The notes under the pieces are model-generated. The model was not told the DNA's origin. It saw only the letters and a list, made by a program, of their open reading frames with translations, and did no database searches. Below are positions 11,055 to 22,631 of a DNA stretch of 36,747 nucleotides, one piece after another. Origin of the DNA: Lingula anatina (lineage: Eukaryota; Brachiopoda; Lingulata; Lingulida; Lingulidae); the NCBI RefSeq assembly GCF_001039355.2, contig NW_019775562.1, positions 156,257-193,003 of the forward strand, written 5' to 3'. Within the stretch, counting starts at the first letter, position 1. Every line of letters starts with the position of its first letter. The position numbers were made by a program, and so were the translations under genes.

Positions 11055-12900
11055 AGCATTCTGCAGGTAGGGGGCATTCTATTTTCTTTTTTTGCAGCTC
11101 GTTAAAAAAACGTCGGGTTCTTTATTTCAACCGAGGGACTGAAATTTAACAACGTGAAAGAGTCCCGGGTTCTTTCACAGTTGTTTTTAATTGTACTAAA
11201 AATCAGTTGTCATTCTTTTTCTGGATATGATGTAAAATGACTATACATGACCCTTTCTTTGGTGCTCGTACGAAATCGGAACTTCGTATACGAACTGAAT
11301 TTATTCATGTTCTTTTACACCCAATGAATATTTTTCGACCATTTAAAAAAAAACGAATGGTATAAACAATAAAACTTTGCCTTTTTCTCATGAGCTACGG
11401 AGAGAAAAAAATGCCGAGATAATGATGTTAGTGGCCAGGTAAAATTAAAAAGTACCGGTTTTGTATGTTCCTTATAAAGGACCGGGGCAATAAGTAGCCC
11501 GTCTCTGTATATTGGCAGGAGCGTGCGTGAAAACTGATCTTTTTAAATAAACTACACAATTAAAACTGCCAAATAAAAATTGAAAACAATTTTATGCAAT
11601 GAAATAACAATCTTTCGAGCTTTAATCTGCGATATATTGTTAGTACTTCATAAGTATAAAAAACTCCAGATTTCAATAACGCTTGAAATTTTTAATTTTA
11701 TTAAAATAAACTGATAGTGGAATAAGTAAGGCCGGTTTAATGAAAGACTTGAAATTCTTGGTTGAATTTATGGAAGTTGTTCGTTCAATATTTCATACTA
11801 TATTTCATCGGATTGGTAAAATATTATCTTTTTGTTATATATAAAATGGTTGCTACGCCGTATAAGAATTAATATTTGACTGAATATTTACTTGAAAACA
11901 TACTTTTTTTTATCTAATTTATTTTATTCTATTTTTAAGTAAAAACAAAATTAATTCAGCATTGACAACAACTTTGCCTCATTTAGCACATTCTATGAAT
12001 TTTTGTCTGAAGGCTCATATTATAATGCAATAGATTTCCTGGCATGCTTTTTGCAGTTAATATTCGACGTGCAGTACATTAACGTTTCATACCGCAAGTG
12101 ACACTAAAAATGAAGCTTTTTTCTCTCAGTATTTTTTTTTGTCAACTAATCTGTCATAGGAAAACATCTTTAACTTGTTTCTATAACCCAGATTAGGTAA
12201 AAATCTTCCGTAGTTTTAAGCTCAGGTCGAGAAAAGTCGGTTTGTCAGCAGATAAGTCAAAGGGGTTTAAACAGAAGAACCGGGGGCAGTAGGCGAGTCT
12301 TGACATTCCTCTCTTTTAGTACGTAAACAAAAGAAGTGCACTCAAAAATTGTGTACGAGGCAACTTCATATCTTGGCTTCCTTTGTCCCAAATTTGCCCT
12401 TAAAAATACCCACAGATACTGAGCTTACATAAGCCCCAATTTAAGGGTCATTCACAAGTAAACTCAGTACCGAAATGCCGTATAGTTCCATTCTTATTGT
12501 TCAACCTCTCTCGCTCTCGCTCTCTTCATTTATTTTAATCTATTTTAATCTCTATATACGTAAGAATGATTCAGAATTTACTCGTTGGGGAATCAGAAAT
12601 TGATACAGGGTTGATATAAAAAGTCGTTCCATTTTCTATTGAACTGGGTCTTTTAATGGTAGACAGTAACGCGTCTTCTCATGAACGGGGCAATTTTTGT
12701 AGAGAGCAATACTCCATACGCTGTCTACTATAGAGACTAGTCCCGCCTAGCTTTGTTAATTTTATTCATACAAGGCAGTCTATCTTCCATTTTGAAGACC
12801 AACATTTGCTTTACATGACAAAATCACAACATCAATGGGATATTTCAAAATATATTGGGGAAAGGCCCCCTCCTCACACACCTACGGCTGCCCAAGGCAG
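11055..12900. other. AT-rich non-coding stretch
   Basis: No open frame reaches 60 codons on either strand from about 9.9 to 12.9 kb. Short A and T runs are frequent. No exon or known repeat recognised. Confidence 0.5.
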
Positions 12901-12906
12901 TCGGAG

Positions 12907-13170
12907 AGCGAGCTATAAATAGAATGGTGTTTTAAAAGCCCCTGCCCTCTTTTTTCACGTCAACACAGGAAGGGACGGGATGGTTCTTCTATTTTTTTTT
13001 TTTTTTTGTGGAAGCTCAAACTGGTCGAAAGTCAACACTTTTCGAGACCTTTCCTGCCATGCGTAAGCACAACCAGTACAACGTATNAGCGAGCTATAAA
13101 TAGAATGGTGTTTTAAAAGCCCCCTGCCCTCTATTTTCACGTCAACACAGGAAGGGACGGGCTGGTTCTT

Positions 13171-13211
<41 letters not shown>

Positions 13212-13286
13212 AAGCGCAAAGTGGTCGAGAGTCAACACTTTTTGAGACCTGTCCTGCCGTGCGTAAGCACAACCAGTACAACGTAT
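12907..13286 (+). repeat. Tandem duplicate flanking an N (possible assembly artefact)
   Basis: Copy A (12907-13086) and copy B (13088-13286) both begin AGCGAGCTATAAATAG and end AACCAGTACAACGTAT. They are almost identical apart from an internal simple repeat: a T run in A and (TG)n at about 13175-13210 in B. The only ambiguous base in the window, N at 13087, sits exactly between them. This is expected when two haplotypes or overlapping contig ends are joined. Confidence 0.85.
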
Positions 13287-13351
13287 GGATTTTGTGCTAG
13301 CCGTCACAGTGAGGCCGAGACCGCAGCACAGGAAAAACACTGCAGTCTAAG

Positions 13352-13629
13352 CAGTGGAGGGTTTAAGGGGATGTCAGGGGGGCCCTGCCCCCCCATTCGG
13401 TTTCTGAAAAATAAATCACACCAATACTCCTCTCTTGATATTAGAATTTTGACTAGCTTAATCATAGTTCTAGATCGTACCTAATGGCACCGTTCGCCCT
13501 CTAAAATACCGGGCGCCGAACCCGACGTCAAGGGGGATGGAAGGGGGGCGAGGGTCGGCTTCGTATCCGAGGCCTGTTATTCCTAAAAAACGGACCCCCC
13601 CCCTTCAAATTATCCTGGATCCGCCCCTG
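13352..13629 (-). mobile_element. 278-bp inverted-repeat element (MITE-like), copy 2
   Basis: Starts CAGTGGAGGGTTTAAG and ends ATCCTGGATCCGCCCCTG, the reverse orientation of the element at 9231-9502. It shares GCACCGTTCGCCCTCTAAAA and TTTCTGAAAAAT segments with that copy. Non-coding, with C/G tracts near both ends. Confidence 0.75.
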
Positions 13630-13639
13630 GTGTGCTTAG

Positions 13640-15195
13640 AAACTTGTAACCATCTATTGTAACAAGAATTTTTGTTGGTGGTGTTGCAATCTTTGGTAAG
13701 AAAAATATTCACAATTCATTTATTGCAAATTTGTCTTATCCTGAACCTGATCCCAATTATACACTTTATGTTACTTTAACAAGTACACTGTAATAATATG
13801 CATTCTTTGGCCACATGTTACAATGTCATGTATGTACACTCTAAACCTTTTGTCACGTGGCCTGACTGGAATAGTTAAAGAAAATCTAAGCCTGAAGTCA
13901 AATGTGCAGTGTCCATTGGTTCTTTTGAAGTTGTCACCCTGGTAGCTTGCACACAATAGGATAGCTAGATATTCTATTTATTCAGAATTGTGAGCAGAAG
14001 CATAAGAAATAAAGAAAACTTTTTTCTCATATTTTTAAAGGATATATGGAGAAGTTTGCAAGAAATAAAAAAAAAATTGTACAGTGCACTTCCCACAGAT
14101 TGTCTGATATGCGGAAATAGATGGCTATCCTTTATCAACAAGAAAGCTTTTGTAGGTTCTGCTAAATAAATTTAAAAGCTGCTTAGTAACAGCATCTACG
14201 GCGTTATATTTACTTACCTATGAACAATTATTGCACACAACACATATCAATTATGAGCCTTCAATCGAGCATTTTATTATATATAAATAAAAATATACTT
14301 AACAGGTTTCTCAAATCATGGTCGTTTAATTTGACTTCATATGCTCATGTAATCGGTGTACATGTTGAATTGCATCATTTAAAATACGCAAATATTTTTC
14401 ACATAAGTGTCATCAACCAGACCCACTGATAATCTGTCACTGAATTGTGCAACATAGTGTCAACAATGTTTTGCATTTGATGTTTACTTTTATTCATATA
14501 AAATGTGCATTTTCCTATATATGTTTAAGCAAATGAATGCAGAAATGAAGATCAATTATTGTTATTTTACATTGGATATCATAAATACATAAGTGTAAAA
14601 ACACCTTGCTTCTATGAATGAGTGAACTAATAATAAAATGCTAACAATCAAACAATGTGGCTCATAAACCCCACTTAATGGACAGCTTATAACAGTATTG
14701 CACCTTGCTCTAGGATGAATATCGACTTTCCGAACATGTCCTCTCGTTGTTTTGTTTGCTTCTTACAATCGGTGGATTGGGCTATTTGATGAATTTGATA
14801 GAGTTATTTTTTGAGTAGTTTATATGAATTCTATAATTTCTCAAACGCCGATCAGTCTGTGGCCCATACCAGTAAATATCCCGATCTTGTCGGGAGTCTC
14901 TCGTTTTAGGGACATATCTACCAATCTCCTAATTCAGCCTAAAAATATCTCAATATATCACACATTCCTCTAAATGTCCTTACGTTTGGATGCCCATTCA
15001 CGAAAATGTGCGGTAAGCGGATTGCTTTCTCAGGTTTATTGATAGGGGTATAGATTGCAGTAAACAATTAAAAGAAAATGCCAAAGAAATCCGCGTCGGA
15101 TCTTTGTGTGAGTAACATCCTAAACTCTGTACAGGTACATGTATGTTGTTTTCTTGGAGACGAAGCTGATTCCGAAGTGAACCCAAATAGCGATG
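13640..15195. other. AT-rich non-coding stretch
   Basis: Short open frames only, with no domain-like sequence. No repeat family recognised. Confidence 0.45.
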
Positions 15196-15199
15196 AATA

Positions 15200-15428
15200 A
15201 AGCCTCGGTCACAACCGGACGCACGAATCTCAGGATCGTACGTCCGCTGCGATTTTTGGTTGTTGCGGAAGCCGTGGAAGTCGTAGAGGTAGAGGAAAGT
15301 ACGTGCTTACGGGTGGTATGCGAACTCGAAATTTCGTAAGAAGGACTTGCGTGGGAAGTGAGATTCTGCGCAAAATTTTGACGCAAACAGCCCGTAAGAG
15401 CCCGTACGGCCGGTTGTGACCGAGGCTT
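15200..15428. mobile_element. 229-bp MITE with 19-bp perfect inverted ends
   Basis: AAGCCTCGGTCACAACCGG at 15200-15218 is repeated exactly in inverted orientation at 15410-15428. Internal CGTACG-containing segments are also partly inverted. The - strand frame across it (about 150 codons, Ser/Thr/Arg-rich) is a by-product of the element's composition. No clear target-site duplication seen. Confidence 0.75.
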
Positions 15429-15753
15429 AAACCACCGCTGGGTAAGCATCCTGGACATTGCAATAAGCGATACATACAATGCAAGTCGCCGAGCCGAACT
15501 TACCAGTGTAATGCCGGGCCGCAGGCTAGGGTACAGCTTAGTGGCGAATGTTGTATTAAAAAGTTTTAATTTTGTCAATTTACTTCATGCATTAAAACAA
15601 GAATTGTGATCAATTTTGTCTTCATGTGTACATGTACATCCGAGAGATGGAGGGTGGGAGTAAAAAAACTGTCATACTTTTTTGGTACCCTTCTTATCAA
15701 ATTTACTGGCCGGAATTATTAGAGCAGATTGTCAGTTTGAAAGAGGAGCAGAC

Positions 15754-18700
15754 CAGTGGCGGATTTAGAGGGTGGAGGGGTCCATACGGGTGTGGTCCGT
15801 ATTCGGGGTCATTCGGTGCCGAGTCTCTTATAGTCCAAGAATTTGGTGCAGAAAAAAGGGTGAATTGTGCATTTTTTACCTACAAGCATGAAATTTGACA
15901 CAGTTGTAGATAACGGAATTCTTAGCCATTTTGGATATATGGGCATGTCTGAAAATTCCAATATGGCCGCCATATCCAATATGGCCGTCACAAATACTCT
16001 TTTAAATTAAAACCTCTAATATATAGTCCTATAATGGTTTAAAATATCATTTTATAGTTGGAAAATATTATGCTATGAACGAATTATCAACATCCGCTTC
16101 TAAGGTGTATAGAAATCCAAAATGGCCTCCAAAAGTAAAATAAGCAGTCTACTTACTCAAAATATGCAGTAGTTTGGTGAAATCATCAAGCACTTACAAT
16201 TACAAGCATAAAAATTGGCACAGTTGTGGAGAACATGATTCAAAGCAACATTGGATATAGAGGCATGTCTTAAAATTCCAATATGGCAGTCAATTTCAAT
16301 ATGGCCCCCAAAATACCCTTTCAAGGTGAAAGTTATTTGTATAGTCTTTTATAAAAATATCATTTAATGGTTAGAAAATACCATAGTATGTATGTAGTAT
16401 CAGTATCTGCCACTTTAGGTTTTAAAATTCCAAAATGGCCTCCAAAAGTCAGTGGGCCACATGTATTGAATTGTAATCACTCGTGAATTGGCATGTGGGC
16501 TTAGCAACAACCTGTATAATCATTATATTCCTACTTGTGCAGGGGCTATTCTACAGAGTTTGTATAAATTACATCAAGCATGATACATTTATTATGCACT
16601 GAAAACAGTCCTTCTTTTGCTAAACCAACATAAATAGTTTGGCCTTTTGCTCTGGATTCTCATTTAGATCAATTCCCAGTTAGCAATCTACTTAAATGGC
16701 ACTCATGGGTGACTCCCCCTTTCTAAGAAAAAGGTATCGTGCAAAATCCATAAAATGTGAAAGAAACACCAAAATAATTTAGCCTCAAAAAGGCAAATAT
16801 AAAAAAGCTTGGGGTGTACCAATTTTGTCTGTTGGTTATGATTCTTCAGCTACATCAGTGCATGGCGCTTCACAATATAAATGTGCTGTAAGGACGGAGT
16901 TTTAAATCACAATTCGTGATCAAATGCTCACACATATAACAAAAATGACAGCTAATCAAACATACAGGTTTCAACAATTTGGTGCGGTGCATTAGTAAAG
17001 TACTAAAAGCAGGGGCACAGTTGTAATCTTATGATGTTATCTTGTGCTTCAGAAGTAAATTAGAAAAGCTTCTAATTTCAAGAAATGGATTTAATACATT
17101 CGCAGTAATGGCTACCGAGAATTTAGTGAAATTGATGAGCAAAGGAATACCCCAAACAGAGGGCAGGTGTTGATACGTGCTCTATCCAAGAGTTGCATTG
17201 CAGGCTTCAAACTTCGTGCAATTAAAAAAACTTTGGTTTCATTTGATCATTTGGCAACTTGTTTAGCTACTAACTTATACTTTCAAATAACTGAACATGA
17301 TAATAAAAGAATTAAATCCTTCAGAAAGTTAATGCATATAAAGCTTCAAAAATTCACGGTGTATTCTTAGGATTATACCAAGAAATTAGTGCAATATGGA
17401 CTTTGAAAGGTAAAAATTCATCGAGATTTCCGGCATCATTGTCTCTGTGGGACAATCCAAAATGAAGCCATGGGGAGTATTCACTTACCCAGATAACAAA
17501 ATTGCCTTTCGCAGGTAGCTCCTACCACATTTGTTCGTAGTTCTGTGTGCAATTGCTAACTGTGGTGAGGGGAGTCAGAAGCATTGGGAGACTGGTCCTA
17601 TATGGGTTCACATTAATAACCTACATCTACTAATATGCCCTACCACACTTTCATATTCATATTGTCCCTCATGCATGTACACTGATGCTTTCTGGTGTTA
17701 AAAATGACCAATGCCTCTTGGTATTTTGTTGGGGAATGTGGATTACAAGTAGAAGCTATAGCTTTAGGCAAATCCTGGGAAAGCTGAGGGAAACCCAACT
17801 AAAGCTAGGCACACATTAATGAATGAAAATTATTTAACAAAATAAGTAGATATGTAAAAATATGTGACATGTAAGTCCTTTGCAAATTGAAAATGAAAAC
17901 AAATCAATGTTTTAAAAGCATATAAACTTGCAATTTCGGTCTAGCTAGCTGTTATCCTCTGTTGCGATATTGTCCATTTACTAAAGTAATAGGTTGATCG
18001 CCCATAAAATGTGCAACACCTACTTGATGAAATAACTTTCGTTCATTTAAAACTTATTTTGAAAATACCTTGACATTTTCATATCCTTTGGCATTTATAG
18101 AAATGCTGCATGTGGTGTCACAACTAGACCAAAAGGAGTCCTGTTCCACTTTTTACGGTCATTTGGATCTTAATGTAACTAAAGGAGCGGTTTTTGATAA
18201 TGCATCTAAACTGAGCTCTATTTTCAAACCAAAAAAGATAAAAGGCTGTTATAAGATTATGAAGTAGAATTTTTACTTTAAAAGAGTTTTGGTGGCCACA
18301 TTAGAATTTTCAGACATGTCCCTATCTTTAAAATTTGCTTAGAATCCTGTTCTCTACAATTGTGCCAATTTTCATGCTTGTAGTTTTAGGTGCATGATGA
18401 AGTCACCATACTGCTGCTGTGAGTGGCCTGTTTTTCTTATTTTTGCAGGCCATTTTGGATTCCTATACACCTAAAGAAGCAAATATGGATACTTCATTTA
18501 TACCATAGTTTTGTCTAACCATAAAATGTTATCTTAAGCTATTATAGGATTATATAGTTGAAGTTTTAATTTGAACGGGTATTTGTGGCGGCCATATTGG
18601 ATTTAGGGGCCATATATTGGAATTTTTGGACATGCCCATACATCCAAAAGTGCTTGGAATCCCATTTATACAACTGTGCCAAATGCCATGCATGTAGTTT

Positions 18701-19342
18701 TTGATGAATTCACCACTCTGCTGGATATCTTGGATTAGTGGACTGCTTTATATTATTGGCGGCCATTTTGGATTTAATACACACAAAGAAGCAGATATTG
18801 ATACTGAATTCATACTGTGGTGTTTTTTAAACTTTATATGATATTTAAGCCCTTAAAAGACTATATACTTGAAGTTTTAATGAGAAGCCGTATTTTTGGA
18901 GGCCACCTTGGATTGGCGGCCATTTTTGAATTTTCGGACACGCCAATACATCCAAACTTGCTCAGGATTTCATTGTCCACAAATATGCCAAATTTTATGC
19001 TTGTAGTTTTAAGTGCATGATGAATTCACCATTCTAATGGATATCTTGAATAAGTGGTCTGCTTTTTTACTTTTGGTGGCCATTTTGGATTTTATACACC
19101 TGAAGGATTCATACCATGGTGTTTTCTAACCTTTATATGATATTTTAAGTCATTAGAAGACTATGTACTCGAAGTTTTAATTTGAAAAGGTATTTGGTGG
19201 CCATCTTGGATTTGACGGCCATTTTGGAATTTTCAGACATGCCAATATATCCAGATTTACTTAGAATTTCATTGTCCATAAGTGTGCCAAATTTCATGCT
19301 TTGTAGATAAAAAATGCACAATTTTTCACCAAATTCCTGGAC
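15754..19342. mobile_element. Large foldback-like element with tandem-repeat arms
   Basis: The left edge CAGTGGCGGATTTAGAGGG resembles the ends of the 272-278-bp MITEs. From 15833 the left arm carries about two units, each with GCATGAAATTTG-, GGCATGTCT-, AATTCCAATATGGC- and AAATGGCCTCCAAAAG-like segments. The right arm (about 18265-19342) carries about three and a half units of the same sequence in opposite orientation. Its outer end (GCATGTCTGAAAATTCC inverted, then CCAAATTCCTGGAC) mirrors 15833 onward. The matching terminal 80 bp is missing on the right, so that end seems truncated. The central 16.46-18.26 kb is AT-rich and has no transposase-like frame. Probably a non-autonomous DNA transposon. 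Its superfamily is uncertain. Confidence 0.7.
16460..18260. other. Unique centre of the foldback-like element
   Basis: AT-rich DNA between the inverted arms. Only frames of about 65 codons (near 17167 and 18070) occur, without recognisable catalytic motifs. No support for an encoded transposase. Confidence 0.5.
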
Positions 19343-19514
19343 AGGTTAGGCCTGAGATCGATCCACGTAGAACGATAATTTCATTGGAAATTTATGAGTC
19401 CATGATATAAATTCACATAAAAAGATTAACAGCTTGGCATCATAACCACAAACAGGCCTGCGTAAATATATGTTTAAAGAAAACTGTTATATATTAAGTT
19501 TGATATCGGATACA

Positions 19515-21580
19515 ATGCGTGGCTCAACCTGTTATTTTTTGTTGTCAACTTTTGCATTGATGGGGTTCTGCCTCATAAGCCTACGATTACGCAGTTACAA
19601 CCTTAGGGTAAACCCTCAAGGTAAGACGTGTTTTAACTTACCGCCAACAAGATTTTTTTTTTCTCTTTCTGTTTTCATATGTCAGCCTGCATCTTAAGAC
19701 TAACAGGATTTTTCGACAAGTAACAATAGTTTTGATAGGGTTATATACCCTTAAATCATGGGCTTCCGCAGAAGATTTTTCAGGGGGGTCAAAGTCATGG
19801 AAGGGGGGAGTTAATGATTGGCTAGGTACCCGCAATTAACGTGCCCGCCAAAATTCCAAGGGGGGGGGGGGGTCAACTGGCCCCATTAACCCCCCTGCAG
19901 ACGCCTATGCATGAAATATACAAGTAACTTCGTTTTTTTTTTTCTTTCATTTTCTTTTTATAGAGTATAGCAAGTGACTGTGCAAATCACTATATCGATA
20001 ACAGGTAGAGTTGTCACTGAGCTGAAGTACCCTTGCTTTCTGTCGATGCGTTTTTCAACTATAGAAAAACAATTCGAATTAGACACGAATAACGATCGGT
20101 TCATGGGATAACCCGTAACCCGTGCAGATAAAATCACCAAAATGGGCTAGTTATTGCAAAAGGTATGATAACTACCTGCCTTAAAAATTTTATGTTGGGC
20201 GGTCTTCTTTACATACAGTAGATTCATTCAAAATTATCAACAATATTTGGCAATTATTAAAACAACCAATTTTGTAAAGTCGATTGTAGCCTGATTTTTG
20301 CGAACAGGGTATATAAGCTCAAACGAATTAATGAATAACATTGAGGGGGTTTAATAAAACTCAAAACTGAATTTTTGATGCATTTCTTTTATTTCCTCTC
20401 TCCCTCTTGTGTGCGTTAAAGAGTGAATAGGTGTTTGTGCGCGCGCGCCCGCATTTCGTGTATCCACGCCTAAACTCAAGAGTTACATGTTTTTATCATA
20501 CTTACAGATGGATATTCCAGACGGTTCTTGCAGACAAGAAATAAGACACTTACATTTCATTTATCAAGAGCGACAGATATGTGGCCTCACTTTACACGGG
20601 GTAGATACTCTAACCCTCGACCATTTCCTCTGCGGTATAAGGAGCCGACGAACATCACGACGTGCAAGCCCCAAAAGCATGTCGTCTATCTGAAAGTTTC
20701 CAAGTGTTTCTCCACCACCTGCTATCGTATCATGAAACATGCTGCGTTCAAATATCATCTAAATATCCTTAAACCGAAAGCCACGGACCATTTTTATCCG
20801 GTAGGACCGCTCCGTCCGAGGCGGATCACCAAGGGAGATGCCCTCTACGAACCCGGAAAGACATACGATATGATTGTCGATCATATGGTATTTGACTACG
20901 ACGTCGTTAGTAGTATGATGCCGTCAGATTCGTTTTATGTCGGGGTTGTCCGAGAACCTTATTCTCAGTTTAAGAGTGCCTACAACGGATTCTCCTTGTG
21001 GAATAAATTCCACGTCCCAATCGATGAATTTCTCAGAGCCCCACAAACACACTGGGATCGCCACGTACGGGTTAAAGATCAGACGGCCTTCGGTAGAAAC
21101 AGCATGATGTTCGAGTTTGGGTTTCCAGAAGAGAGAGATGATTTGAGGGATAATGAAACTTTCATTCAACATTATGTTGATTATCTTGATTCCAAGTTTG
21201 ATTTTGTGATCATTACGGAGTATTTTGACGAAAGTTTGATTTACTTGAGGCGTCTTCTATGCTGGAAAATGGAATATGTGTTGTACTTGCCCATTAATGT
21301 GAAGCCGTATATGTTTGACCCAAATGTAGTTGCAAACTCATCGTTTCAATTACAACATAAAAAGTGGAGCAAAGCAGACTATTATCTGTATCACCATTTT
21401 CTGTCGAAATTTAAAGCAACTCTAAACCAACAAGGACACGATTTCTTTGAAGAACTTCGTGTATTTCGCCAAGCTCTGCGAATGATAGGAAAATGTGGCA
21501 ATTTTAGGCGGGTCAGAATAGAGGGGAAAGGTGCCCTTGGTCTTCTGTACACCTCAGAAACAAACATCAAGTGTACCTGA
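19515..21580 (+). CDS. GAL3ST: Galactose-3-O-sulfotransferase family protein (2 exons)
   Basis: Transfers sulfate from PAPS to the 3-OH of galactose on glycolipids or glycans in the Golgi lumen (family knowledge). Exon 1 is 19515-19620 (donor CAAG|GTAAGA, phase 1). Exon 2 is 20508-21580 (acceptor CATACTTACAG). The product is 392 residues, near the family's 400-480. Residues 6-23 form a hydrophobic signal anchor after a short N-terminus, giving a type II membrane protein. A 5'-phosphosulfate-binding-like loop LKVSKCFSTT is at 97-106 and a 3'-phosphate-binding-like REPYSQFKSAY at 184-194. EYFDESL (273-279), LLCW (285-288) and W322-x3-D326-x3-Y330-H-H-F match GAL3ST family blocks. Sequons lie at N84, N251 and N312. 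The loop lacks the family's usual His (THKT replaced by VSKC). An in-frame ATG at 19470 would add 15 residues; I prefer 19515 because the anchor then sits at the N-terminus. Substrate and paralogue are unknown. Confidence 0.9.
19757..19913 (-). mobile_element. Small inverted-repeat element in the sulfotransferase intron
   Basis: Imperfect inverted ends (CATGGGCTTCCGCAGAAG and, inverted, CATAGGCGTCTGCAGGG) flank about 155 bp containing GGGGGTCAA-type tracts and a run of about 14 G. It lies in the 887-bp intron 19621-20507 and has no coding capacity. A MITE-like element is likely. Confidence 0.6.
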
Positions 21581-21670
21581 CCGGGAGGCACATTTACCAT
21601 CAACTCCGTTTATTTTCATAAAAGGTACATTTATTGAGAGATTATAGAGACCATTCCCATAGATATCATA

Positions 21671-22186
21671 GATTGGGTTTCCATGCCTAGATCGATCCAT
21701 CTGGATCGGTCTAACTCCCATGGGAGTCTCACTAAATAGCTAGCAACATAACCAGCTTAATTAATATTGTCTGTCACGCCTACCGAATCAGCAAGGTGTA
21801 AAGATAATTACCCCCAACAGCTTTACTAGGCGTGACGGACATTTAAGTTGTTTAAGTTGATAGCAATTATGTGAGACTCTCCAGGGGGATAGATCGATCC
21901 AAATATCTGTGGAATGGTCCCATACTAACTTCGGATCATCTGTCTCCACGGGGATTCTCACTAAATTGCTATAGACTTAAGCGGCTTAAATGTCTGTCAC
22001 GGCGTCTAAAGCTGTTAGGGGGTAATTAACTACCGGAGACCGAGCGTGTATGAAAGTTAATTACCCCTTAGCTGATTCGAAAGGCGTAACAGACATTTAA
22101 GCCACTGAAGTTGATAGCAATTTAGGGTGAATCCCCGTGGAGTTAGACCGATCCTGTTGGGTCGATCTAGGCATGGGAACCCAGTC
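21671..22186. repeat. 516-bp palindromic repeat block (paired foldback MITEs)
   Basis: The outer 28-bp arms 21671-21698 and 22159-22186 are inverted with 25/28 matches (core CCATGCCTAGATCGA). Inside are two tandem sub-palindromes. In the first, TGTCTGTCACGCCTA (21769-21783) pairs with 21827-21841 with one mismatch. In the second, TGTCTGTCACGGCG (21991 onward) pairs with a segment near 22084-22096. All four unit ends share GGATCGATC-, GGAGTCTCACTAAAT- or equivalent inverted sequences. The left copy's similarity extends outward to about 21649. It begins about 90 bp after the sulfotransferase stop, so it probably lies in the 3' UTR. Confidence 0.8.
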
Positions 22187-22322
22187 TTAGATACACTGCG
22201 GGACAGCTTTTTCCAATTCGTTGGTTTCTACTGTACGCACTCCTGCTCAACTTGTACCTGAAGATTTAAAAATGAAATAAGCATCTGATTACTTAGCATC
22301 TGAACTGAAGTTCGTGGTTCTT

Positions 22323-22348
22323 GTTGAATAATTTATATATTATTCAAC
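22323..22348. repeat. Perfect 10-bp-stem inverted repeat
   Basis: GTTGAATAAT, a 6-nt spacer, then ATTATTCAAC. Function unknown. Confidence 0.7.
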
Positions 22349-22393
22349 TCACCGGTTATATAAAGCTACCAGCATCATGCACTCTTCTTTTTA

Positions 22394-22399
22394 AATAAA
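22394..22399 (+). promoter_or_regulatory. Candidate polyadenylation signal AATAAA
   Basis: First canonical AATAAA seen downstream of the sulfotransferase stop, about 815 bp away and beyond the palindromic block. A later AATAAA lies at 22958-22963. AT-rich DNA makes chance matches common. Confidence 0.25.
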
Positions 22400-22631
22400 T
22401 CAACTAGAACAGCGAAGTGAATATTACAAATGAGGCAGCGCTAATCCGAAATAAAAATAACAGAGACGTGAATATAACAAATCAATGCAAATCAATGCAT
22501 ACAACTTGATAAGATACATAAACCACACACGGAGAGCGCCTCCATTCCATTGTACAGTGTGTCTTCCTCGGGAGATGAAAAGAATTTATGATAATATTTA
22601 ATTCGATTAAAATGATCTTATAAACAACTTC

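Noticed and set aside
15120-15578. 152-codon - strand frame, Ser/Thr/Arg-rich
   Set aside because: It runs through a 229-bp MITE with perfect inverted ends and has no conserved domain look.
18600-19230. CCATATTGG / CCATTTTGG as serum-response CArG boxes
   Set aside because: The A/T core is 5 bp, not the 6 bp required between CC and GG.
19470-19514. Upstream in-frame ATG as the sulfotransferase start
   Set aside because: Possible, but it would put 15 polar/mixed residues before the anchor; neither ATG has a strong start context, so 19515 is only preferred, not proven.
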